Shown one piece after another: positions 1 through 11,600 of a stretch of 64,000 nt of DNA. A program made the position numbers and the translations under genes. Numbering within the stretch: position 1 is the stretch's first letter; each line of letters begins with the position of its first letter. The DNA is taken from assembly GCA_002943765.1 (NCBI GenBank), contig PQWQ01000014.1:868001-932000 (forward strand). The letters are read 5' to 3'. The notes below the pieces were generated by a model. It was given only the letters and a program-made list of their open reading frames with translations. It had not been told where the DNA came from and did not search any database. The stretch comes from Psoroptes ovis (Eukaryota; Arthropoda; Arachnida; Sarcoptiformes; Psoroptidae).

Positions 1-940
1 TCGAAATGCCTTGAAGCATTGTAAAATGCTGGTGACGCAATTTCACTTGAAAATTTTTGCAAACTAAGGGGGTAGTACTAGTTTTTTTCCAGCGCCAGTT
101 GTGCATAGAAAACCCAAAGCTGAAATTAGTGTCAATCGATTCAGCGCAGTGCTCGGCAACATTCAAGATAATTTATGATTATTGATAATCCTTATTTAAT
201 CCTTAATCCTTTGCGAGAATTGAAATAACATTCAAAATAACACACGGCCATCATATTGAACGTTCTTTGAATCCTATCTACTCACACACATAGACATCTA
301 CATATAGTCATGTATTAAAAAAAAAAATCTAAAATAATTATAATAATTAATTTATAAGAATTAATTTCAAACCATAGGATGTTTATATTTATTTATTTAT
401 TTATTTTTTTTCAAAATAAAAAACTAAAATAATGATGATAATAATAGTATTAATAATAATAATAATAATTAGTATTATTACCATTATATAATTATTATTA
501 TTATCATCAAGATGGTCACGAATCGTTTAATTTATTTCCATTTTTTTTCCCATTTCGCTCTGTGTTTAATTGTTTGAATTTCTGAATTTTTTTTTTTCAA
601 ACATTTCACTTGAAATTATTCAAGCCATATTTATCAATGATGAAATTTAAAAAACGAAAATTTCTGCTTTTGTTTTTCAGCATTTTTCATCAACATATTT
701 ATTTCTCATGTGCATTCATTCATTACTATTTGGATGTTTGGTTTAATAATAATAATAATCACATTATGACGACCCAAATATTTTTTTTTTCCTCAGTGAA
801 ATAATAACCAAAAATATTCATGCATAGTGTATAAAATATGAATGAACAATGATGATGCGATATACATGATACGAATAATAATATTAATCATAATAATGAT
901 GATGATGATAATGATAAGTAATGATAAACGAAAAATTGTA

Positions 941-1020
941 TCGGGTTGTCCAGAAAGTTCTAGCCGATTTTCATCAGCAACTCTATCGATTAATCGGAAT
1001 GAACTTTTCGGACAACCTAA
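941..1020 (-). mobile_element. Mariner-type MITE, type A
   Basis: Ends TCGGGTTGTCC and GGACAACCTAA; reversed type A core (CTAGCCGATTTTC ... GATTAATCGGAATGAAC). The left tip is diverged. Confidence 0.85.
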
Positions 1021-2379
1021 TAATAAAAATACAAGTCAAAATAATGCTGTTGTAGAATTAAATTACAGTTAATTATTGTTGATGATGGAAAAAAAATTAT
1101 TTACATAAAAAATTATCATGAAAAAATTGGTCATTTTACGGCCATAAGTGAAAATGGTCATATACACAGTGAGAAACATGAATAAATAAACAAATATTTA
1201 TCCCAAATTCTTCGTATTCCATTGATGATAATTATTGATAATGATAATACCTAACATCATCATTATTAATCGATTCAAAATTCATTAATTTTGACATTTG
1301 ATTATTGACTTGTTCATTGATTTCTTTAACTTGTTCATCGATAATTTTAAACAAAGAAGCCGTGTATCTCTGGTTCTTTTTCTTTCTGAATTTGCCCCTC
1401 GAAACTTTCTTTGTTAATCCGAATTTTTCAAAAAGCCAAAAAATTCATGATAAATCGAAAACCCTTGATTGTTCAAAGATTATACAATGTAAAAAGAACA
1501 TAATCTATGATTATATATATGATGATGATGTTGTATGAACATCAAATCTTGTATTCTTTGAAATAAAGAAAAAAAAAATATAATAATCAATGAGGCCAAT
1601 CATTGTTGAATAATAATAATAACAAACGAAAATCAATTGTTATTTTGGGTTTTATTTTTATATAAAGAAAACAAGCATTGTTAGATTAAATGGAGAAATC
1701 CGAAAACCCAAAAAAAAAAAAATCGAATAACCGATAGCCATTAAGCCTGGATGCTTTTTATGTTGCTGTTGCTGATGATAATGATGATATTTATAACGAT
1801 AAAGATATATACGAAAAACAAAATGCCAAAATCCGAAATTTCTCAAAGAGATTTTTCATTCATTTATTTTTGGCTACAAATCGAATTAGAAAATCAATGA
1901 ATGAATGAATGATTTGAAATCAATGAATCAATGAATCAATGAATGATCAATGAATCATAAAATTGATGATGTGGATGATAACGATGATGACCAGAAAATG
2001 AATTGATAAATGAACGAAAAATCCAGAACAAACTCAAAAGAAATGCTGATCGATAATGATTGATTGTGAAAAACAAAACAAAACAAAAAAAAATCGATTA
2101 AATAAAAATAAACAAAATGTATGCATTTTAAGTTGTGTTTGAGTATCTATGCATTAATCTATCTGCATATGCATTTGAGGATAATGAATATATTCGAGTC
2201 ATAAATAAATAAAAATAAACACGATTATTTAAATATAAGAAAAATTCAAAATGAAAAATCAATTATTGGATATTTTTTGTTCATTTTCCGAAGGAAAACA
2301 AAATGAAATTTGAATGATTTATGGTTTGTTTATTTATTGATTTTAAATGATTTTTCAATTGTTTTTTTTTTCATTGATT

Positions 2380-2412
2380 AAATGGCAAAATATCTTGGAT
2401 ATTTTGCCATTT
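2380..2412. repeat. Perfect hairpin, 14-bp arms
   Basis: AAATGGCAAAATAT and its exact reverse complement around CTTGG, about 85 bp from a mariner-type MITE. Confidence 0.5.
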
Positions 2413-2496
2413 CTTTACCTTTTTTTCCTTCAATGAAATGAATAATTTTTTTTTGTTTGAAATTAAATTTCAATGAATTTTTGATTGAAAAAAATA

Positions 2497-2578
2497 TTAG
2501 GAGTTGTCCGGAAAGTTCTGGCCGATTTTCATGTGCAACTCTTTGGATAAAGCAAAATGAACTTTTCGGACGACCTCG
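2497..2578 (-). mobile_element. Mariner-type MITE, type A
   Basis: Reversed core. The left end has a 2-bp insertion (TTAGGAGTTG) and the right end reads GGACGACCTCG, so both tips are decayed. Confidence 0.8.
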
Positions 2579-4202
2579 TATAAATACAAATAGAGAAAAT
2601 ATGATTTTTTCGTTTGTTTGAATTGAATTTGATTTGAAAAATTGACATTCATTCATTTCAATTGATTATTATTATTTTTTTCGATTTTCTCCTTTATTTT
2701 GTTCATCATTTTTTTCATCATTTTTCATATTCAAATTTTGTACAAAATAATGTCATGTTTTGATGAATTGAATGAACAAAATTGAACAAAATGAAATAGG
2801 ATGAATGACAATTTATCCGAGTTCCAAAAAGCAACAAAAATCCATCAAATAATAATAATTTAAATGACAATTTTTTGAAATTTCGATATTTGTATATTTT
2901 GTATTTTGATTGTTTGTATTTGTTCCAATAACGAATATCTTTGAATTTCTTTTTTTGTTCAAATTCAACAAACATTTCATTTCATTTTTTTCATATTTCT
3001 CGGATTTCATATTTATTCAGGAGTTTTCTAGGAACAACATATATTTTTTCGGGCCATAAAGACATAAAGATATAATTTTCAACAACAGCAACGATTCAGG
3101 TCTATACTTTTTCTATTTTGTTATTTTTCATATTTGTTATTTTTCATTTCTTGTAATGTTTTCTGATTATTAATGTAAATCATCAAAAATTTCAAAGAAC
3201 TGTTTACATTTGAACTCTAGTTTTTCAAAAACACATATATTTCAAAATGGTATATCAACCTGACAACTATACAATTATATGATGACGCTGATGATGTTGA
3301 TGATCTTTGTTCATGAGAATGATGATGATGATGATGATAATAATAATAATGTGTGTGTCTATGTGTGTTTGTGTATAGTGTGTCTTGAAGATGGTAATAA
3401 CAATGATGATAATGATGATGATGATCCTTCCTCGTAGACATTTAACATTTTCTTTCTTTCTTTCTTGATGATTTGTCATTTTCTTCTATTTTTCTCAATT
3501 GAAATAAGAAAATAAGAAGTAAAATAATAAATGTGAATGTATCATCATCATCATCTAAAGCATCAAAAAACACAGTTTCTAATCATTTTCAAATTCAAAT
3601 GCTTTTGTATTTTTGTATTTGTATTTTTTTCTTCTCGAAAACTTGAATAGTTTGAAATGTGTTTTTTTCATCCCTTCATTCATTCATTTAAATAAATAAA
3701 TGAATGAATAAATGAATGATTTAAATTGATGAAAACGAGTGATGAATTAGTTGAATTTGAATGAATTTTAAATGAAAAAAAATAAGAAAAAGAAATAATC
3801 TTATGTGTTCATAAGGTTCTATGGCTATTGTTGCTGTTGTTGTTGTTTTTCAAGTATTTTACTTCATCATTCATTTCGTTTCTTTGTTCCGTATTTTTTT
3901 TTTCTTTGAAACATTCAAATTGAAGCAGCCCCAAAAGTAGAATTTGATGATATTTTTAGTCTAAATAATGATAATTTGAATTTAAAATTTGAAATAAATT
4001 CAAAATGAATTCATCAAGAACAGAAAAAAAATGATAATATGACAATTGAAAATTATTTTTTGATCGAAAAGTAATGAAAATTTATTTTTCAAAAACTTGA
4101 AAATTGTTTCTGAAGAAGAATCTATTTTCAAATCAATTCAAAACAGCCTAGACAGACACTTGTTGATTCCCAAAATTGAAAATTACTCTTTCAAAATATT
4201 AG

Positions 4203-4281
4203 TAGGTTGTCCGAAAAGTTCATTCCGCTTAATCAATAGAGTCGCTTATGATAAGCGGCAAAAACTTTTCGGACAATCTTT
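4203..4281 (+). mobile_element. Mariner-type MITE, type A
   Basis: TAGGTTGTCCGAAAAGTTC with CATTCCGCTTAATC core; the right inner arm has become AAGCGGCAAAAAC and the end GGACAATCTT. Confidence 0.82.
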
Positions 4282-4787
4282 TAAAATTGATATTCCGTTT
4301 ATAAGCAATAGATACCGGTTTTGAATTTTCCAAACAAAATTTTTTCATTTTCACGAAAATAATTTCTTGTTTTTTCGTGTCATCGATTTCATTATTGCTT
4401 TTCTATCAATTTTTGTTGCTTCAAAAACAAGAAATTATGTCTAAAAACACATATTTTTATATTATTATTGTCAATGTCATTCATTCAATCGATTTTCATT
4501 GATATTGGTTGTTTCATGATGATGATTTGTTTTAAATCATAGAAATATTAGGCAAAAATAATAAAGGGAAAATGATAAAGGGAAAAAAATAGAAATATTC
4601 TCTCTATAAAATTGTCAATCATCATCATCATCAATTTTGACAATCATCATCATTTTGACATAGTTTAGTCATTTTACGAAATTATAATTATGATTTGTTT
4701 TAATCTTTGTATTTGTTCTCGAATATTTTGCCTTGTTGTCAAGAAAAAAAAATTGAAAATAAATGACAAATAAATAAATGATAAATA

Positions 4788-4867
4788 TTAGGTTGTCCGA
4801 AAAGTTCATTTTGCTTGTTCAATAGAGTTGCTTATGAAAATCGGCCAGAACTTTCCGGACAACCTAA
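4788..4867 (+). mobile_element. Mariner-type MITE, type A
   Basis: Clean ends, TTAGGTTGTCC to GGACAACCTAA, with TA on both sides. Core ATCGGCCAGAAC intact on the right. Confidence 0.9.
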
Positions 4868-6512
4868 TAAATAAAAATAAATAAATCATGATTTTGGTAT
4901 TTTGTCCAACGTTGAATCAAGCCTTTTCACCATTCATCATCATCATCATTAATATTATTAGTTTAATTTGGTTTGATTACAATCGATTCTATTCAAAATA
5001 TTCAATCCAGTGTTTTCAAATTTCTTTTTGCTTTGTTTGTTTGTTCAAAGATTTTTAATTTAATCTTCGATAAAATACAAAAACAAAAATCGATTGTTTT
5101 GTTTGATCCATTCAATTTGATATGAATACGAAAATACGAATAAAAATAAATAAATAGATTCCAGCATTTTAACGCTAATCATTTATCGATTTGCTACTGC
5201 TGCTGCTGTTGTTGTTGTTTCAACAAGATTAAATTTTCATCTTTGTTTTGTTCTTTGTTTGGTTTGAATCATCATCGGCCAAAAAACCAACAACCGAACA
5301 ACAATAGTCTTTGATCATTAATTTTCAAAGCATTTTTGATTTCGATTTATTTCAATTAATCGTCGGAATTCTTTCTTTTATTTTATTTATTTTTATTTTT
5401 CTAATAAATCATTCATTTGTTTCCGATACTATTTTGATGGAAAATAAAATAAAATTATCGTCATTCGATTGTTTTACTTCATTCATTCATTCAACTTAAA
5501 TGAATAATCATTTTCTCTTCTTTTGTTTATTTTTTCTAAAATTAATGATATAAAACAAAGCTTTGTTTCAAAGCACAGAAAAAAAAACAATTAAACGTTT
5601 CGCTATTCATTTCCAAAGATTCTGAAAAGCCTTTCAGCTAAAATTTCTAAATTTTGTAATTTCAAGAAAATAGATAAATAAATAAATAAACGAGAAAATT
5701 GAAAAAAAACCAATGAAGAAAAACAAAAGAAATATATATAGAGATACTTGAATGATAATAATGATAATGATAATATTGATACTAATGATGATGATGATGA
5801 TAAAATCATATCAATTTTGAATCCAGATTATTGTATCTCTCAATATTCCTATTTATTCGATATTGAAATCTTCTACTTGAGATTTGATTGTACAACACCA
5901 TCATCACCATCACTAGCACCAACACCAGCACTATTTAGCACCGCCACCGCATCAAATTTCAATTTTGGACATGCATTTTTCCCTACTTCTTAGTGTTGGT
6001 GATAATATCGACTTTTTATTTTTAATTGGTGAAAATTTTTAATTTAAATTAATTTAATTTTCGATCATTTTTAAAAGTGTTTATCGGGTGTTTTGTATGC
6101 TTTAACATATGATTCAATGATATATGAGATAAATGATACAAAAACAAAAATTGAAACATCAAATGTTTTCATTCATTTTCATATCAACATTTTGTGCTAA
6201 AACAAATGCATTCTCAAACTAGTGTATTATGTCAAATTAATATATGTGAAATACATGTCAATTAAGACGCATATTAATATATGTCAAATAAGATTAAGAT
6301 AAATATTGAATTTTTAAGTCTAATTTTATCAAAAGTAAAAAAAAATTGATTGTCAATCGTTTGTATGTGAAATATTTGGCAAAAAAATATGTGATTATTT
6401 GATCATCGATATCATTATTGCTCTTTGATAGTTTAAATGATTGCAAAATTGAATTTGAATTTATCAAAATTTTTTCATTTATTTTTGTCTCTTTTTTTGT
6501 TCTTATTTTTAG

Positions 6513-8665
6513 ATTTGAAAACATTTCACTGCATTTAATTTGTTTACGTTTATTTTTTGAAAATATTCATTCGAATAATAACAATAATAACAATCAGGAA
6601 ATCATTCAATCATTGGTTGTCCAAACAAATAATTTTCGTGAAAATTTCAAACAGCAGCCAATAATAACAGTAAAACCACAGCAACGAATACTCAGTGATT
6701 CTAATCATCATCAAAATAATAAATCAACAATAAAATGTATTTGTTTGAATAAAATTATTGATGAAATATCATTGAATTTTGGTGATGGAAAACATTCGAG
6801 CATAATTTCAAATTGTCATATTTGTCATAGAAATAAATTTAATCTAGAACATTCAGCGATATCGAGTGATTATTACGATTCATTTCAATTGAATTTCAAT
6901 TGCAAAAATATTGAAAATATTGTTGAACATTTTATATCGGTTCCAATAATTTTAATAAAAAGTGAAACAGTTTCAAACATGGTTAATGAAAAACGTTTAT
7001 TGAATGGTAGCGTGAATAATAATACCAATGGTGGAAGCATCAACGGAAAACATTATCATCGAAATGGAACATCTATCACAAACGGTAATAAAATATCTCC
7101 ACACAAACGTCATTATGTGAATGGAAATAGTAACAATAATAAAATATCATCAATAGCGACACCACCAACAACAAATGGCTTCCATCTTAGTGAAAACAAT
7201 ATATCATCAGCAGCGGCAACAATAAATAAAACACCACGACCATCATCTGTGTCATCGAATTCTGATTCATTATATGATTCAAATACGAATAGTAGTAATG
7301 GCCAAAGTCCAGATTGTTTATCAATCGATACTGATAATGATCACAGTAGTGGTGACTATGAATATGGACCAGGTATCGTGCATCGTTTACGAGATAAATT
7401 CATGATATTATCAACCAAACAACAACAAAATAGTAATTTACAGAAAAAATGTCTATCAAGTGTTAATGTTTCTACATTAATCAAGCGATGTTCCAGTTTA
7501 GAAGAATTGACATATGAACAATTTAGGCAGCGGATTCAACAACATACCCTGAGTAATAATAACAATAATGATAATATTAATACAACGATAACAACTAATA
7601 AACAAGAATTGGAAAATGATAACAAAAAATGTACGATAAATGCTAATAATAATCATCATCAAATGGTGAATGGAACAAAGAAAAAAATATTATTCATGCA
7701 ACAGGTGTCAAAAAATGGTCATCATCATCATCATCATCATCAGAGCCCTCAAAATAAACAGAAATCTAATAATTTTAAGAAAAAAGATCCGCCACCACCT
7801 CCAACAAAATCATTTTCGACAACAAATTTGAATACAAATAATAATAATAATAATAATCATAATGCATCATTATATCCAACAAATATTGTACAAAAATTTG
7901 TTGAAAATTTTGTACAACAAAAGCAATTGAAAAAACCGCCACCACCGCCACCACCACAACGAATCAATTCAAAATTATCATCAGCGACAACAACAACAAA
8001 AACTTCGATTAATGGAAGATTGAACAATAATAATAATAATAATAATAATTCAAATCATTATAATTCATCATCATTATTGAAATCTAATAATGTGAATACG
8101 ACAACAACAATAGCAACAACAACAACAACAATACCTGAGGCATTATATTCGAATGGAAATCAATCGAAACAAAAAATTGGTAGCCGACAACACCCTCATA
8201 ATCAAAATAATAATCATAAACTACCTTCAACAACAACAACGACAACAACAAATAAACATCATCATTTTATTAAAAAAAATGAAATTCAAAATAAAAATGC
8301 TTCTTCTTCTACTCTGACAAATGGACATATGAATGTATCATTATCATCATCATCATCATCATCAATGATGAGCAATAATAATAATAATGATGAAACAACA
8401 ACAACAACAAAAACATCATCAAATTTATTGCTATTAAACACACCACAGCCATATATTAAACGTGCAAAAAGTGTTGAAACATTAACATTGAATGATTCTT
8501 TAATTAAAAATGATGATCATCATAATGATTCAAAAGAATCATCATCATTGTCACTATCGTTCGCTGAACAATTATCAAAACAAGATAAATTACCATCATC
8601 ATCATCATCACCTAAAACAATAATTAATCAGTTAAATAATCAACAATCGCAACAACAAGAACAAG
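6513..8665 (+). CDS. Taperin-like gene, exon 1 seen here (5' limit uncertain)
   Basis: The frame is open from 6418. An acceptor-like TTCTTATTTTTAG ends at 6512, so the frame may continue an upstream exon; otherwise translation starts at ATG 6979. The piece between (SVPIILIKSE) resembles the NILIIE patch near the taperin N-terminus, which favours an upstream exon. The exon holds GIVHRLRDKF, a CSSLEELTYEQF patch, proline runs and KRAKSVETLTLNDSL. It ends at a GTATGT donor after 8665. Confidence 0.7.
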
Positions 8666-11600
8666 GTATGTTTATGTTTATTTCAAATTTTTTTTTTATT
8701 CTTTTGAATTGCATTTGCAATTGATTTGAAATCAAAAATTTCAACTAATTCTCTCTATTTGCTTTTTCTCCACTCTAAAACTATACATTAAATGAAATGT
8801 TAAATAAATATAAATGTATAATCATAATAATTTGAATTAATAGTCGATAGTTTCAACGATGTTGATGATAATAATATTGATCAACAAATTGTAAAAGAAA
8901 TAATAGTGAATAATAACGATATTAACGATATTGATGATAATAATAATATTCAACAACAACAACAACAGCAACAACAGCCGAATGAAAATAATGAAACGAA
9001 TGCAATCGATACAGTCAAACATTTGGCAATGATTTCATCGTCGTCGTCATCATTTACAACCATCGACAATGATACATTTTGTATTGCAACAACAACAACA
9101 GCGACAACAACATATTCATCGACTACTCCAACAAATTGTATGAATTTAAATCCTGTTACTATTATGGATCCAAATAGTGTTGTTGTTGCTTATGAACAAC
9201 AACGACAACAGCAACAACAACAACAACAAAAACAAAAACAGCAACATTCAACAAGTAGTTTAGTATGTAGCAAGGATCAAATCGATGATAAAGGTGATGA
9301 TGATGATGATGAAAACAATAAACTAGTTTATAATGATGAAGAAATGAAAAATGAAAACAAACAAACAACACATGAAGAACAACAAGAGCAAAAACAATCA
9401 TATTCGATTGATGAAAATCAATCTAAATTAATAATGAATGATTCGGAACAAAAACAAAAACAACAACAACAACGTGTCATACTTACATCAACAATATCAT
9501 CAATAATAACACCAACACCACCGCCAACAACAACAATGGCTACAATTTTAACAAAAACAACAACATCACCTGTAACTACATCGATAACAACCACAACGAC
9601 GACCACAACAACAACAACAAATAATCAACAACCACCTACGTCAACAAAAACAAAATCATCAATACGATCATCATCATCAACATCAACATTGAATGAATTA
9701 CCGAAACCAGATACAGTGAAAACAGTGAAACGTTTATTTGAACATAATCAACAGCCAAAATCGCAAAAATCTAGTCCGAATTCAGCCAGCGATAGTGATT
9801 CTAATCGACAAATAACAAAACCTTCAGTGAATAAAAAACCTATTCCATCGACAAAACCAACAAAAACATCGATGATTGATCCAAAATCATCATCAATATC
9901 GAATCAAAATCGATCAAATTCGAATGTAATCAATAAAACAACGAGTAAATCAGCCATATCATCCAGACAAAATTTGCCATCATCGACAACAACAACAACA
10001 CCAAAATCAACAGGTAAATTTACCTTATCAAAATGAGAAATTGGAGAACTAAAAAAAAAAAAACTAGATTTTAAGACTATTGTTTTTCTGTTTCTGTTCT
10101 TTCTCACATACACACAAAATGCTGTTGATGTCGTTAACGAATAACAATTGTTGAAGATATTTAATTAGTTTGTTCGGCAAAATAAGAAAAGAAACACAGA
10201 AAAATTAAATTTTACCAAAACAACAAAAAAAAAGTTCAATGTGCCAATATATACAAATGTTCATTCATTTGAGTTTTAGTCAAAGGCTATAAGATTCAAA
10301 TACAATAAGTTGCTGCTGCTGCTGCTGCGGCATCAAGAGCAAATTGTATCAGGCAATAATATTTGTCAATGTACTCATTATTAAATTATTGTAGATGTGT
10401 GTGTCGCTAGTTGAAATTGGTCATAAATAAATGAAATTTAGGTCTTTGAAATTGATTAGAAATAATAATGATTGGAAAAAATATCTACGAAATTCATTGA
10501 TTTAATCATTTACCATTCATTTTGAATTTTTTATCTTGCCGAATCAATAATAATTTTTCGTGCATTTCAATCTTTTTCGGATCGATTATCGAAAAATCAA
10601 AATTTTTTTTTCGCGTTAATCACAGTCATTATTATTAGGCTGTCCGAATAGTTCATTCCGCTTAATCACGATAGACTTGTTGATGAAAATAGGCTAAAAC
10701 TTTTCGGACAACCTAATATTTCCATTATTTTTATCATCAATAATATTTGATTAGTATGAATTGCTTTATTCAATTTTTTTTGCACATCAAAATTATTTTC
10801 CAAATCAAAATAATCATGAAAATATTACTATTTATGGAGTTTGTTGTATCCGATTTGTTCCGATGCCCAGTTGTTTTTCATTGATAAACAACAGTGTTTT
10901 TCATTTCGGTAAATTTTTCTTTGACATTCAATTTTTATACATGTGAATCGATTTTTCATGTTGAAAAATGATTTTATTATGATAATAAATGATAATAATT
11001 TATGAAAATAGACTTTGTACGATTTCGGTATATTTGAAAAACAAAAAATTTGTTTCAAGTTTGTCCAAGTAGATCCACTCGTTTTATTCAAATATCGATA
11101 TATGTTCATTAAATCATCTTATGATGATGGCGTAGGCGCCTTGATGTATCGATCAATGTGCTATTTTCATATCAATTTGATCGATGAATTGAGCACAAGT
11201 AGGATTTCAAGTTGTTCTGCGAAAATAAAATGATTTTTTGTTCAATTTTTTGTTCGATATTTACCAACAAAATCAATCAAGAATCAAAAACTTTTCAATT
11301 TCGAGAAAATTTGTTTCAATTTGAATGACCAATCCATCGATAGATGACCGATTCAGTATTTACACAAATACGCATTCAAATAATAGTTTATTTAATACAG
11401 AATGAATTATAAATCGATTTTGTCATCAATTTTTTTTTGTTTTTTGTTTTTTGAATGGAGAAAAACTGCTTGAAAAATGACAAATTTACATGAATAAATA
11501 CAAAAATTTATTCAAAACGGAATTATTATTATTATTGTTCAATTTCGACATTTAAATTGAAAAAAAATGTATTCATTTATTATTATATGATTCAACAAGG

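Larger units (their letters stand above)
1..6512. other. Non-coding 5' region
   Basis: Four mariner-type MITEs, many (AAT)n, (ATG)n and (CATT)n tracts, and a GC-richer block at 1-160 that may be the end of something outside the window. The promoter of the taperin-like gene is probably here but I cannot place it. No supported gene; the short open frames are made of simple repeats. Confidence 0.6.

Noticed and set aside
5748..5993. Open frame with Pro/Ala/Thr-rich end (TPSSPSLAPTPALF)
   Set aside because: No ATG in frame at its start, preceded by (ATG)n and (AAT)n repeats, no splice partner seen. It could be a 5' exon of the taperin-like gene but nothing supports it.
6238..6284. Two copies of TTAATATATGT 36 bp apart
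   Set aside because: Short and AT-only; expected by chance in this composition.
6612..6622. TTGGTTGTCCA, like the end of a MITE, inside the first taperin-like exon
   Set aside because: Only one half-end, no matching inverted partner within 100 bp.
7775..7957. Minus-strand frame opposite the Pro/Asn-rich part of the taperin-like gene
   Set aside because: Mirror of the simple repeats on the coding strand. The same holds for the minus-strand frames at 9162-9606, 14092-14501, 30435-30629 and 61533-61754.
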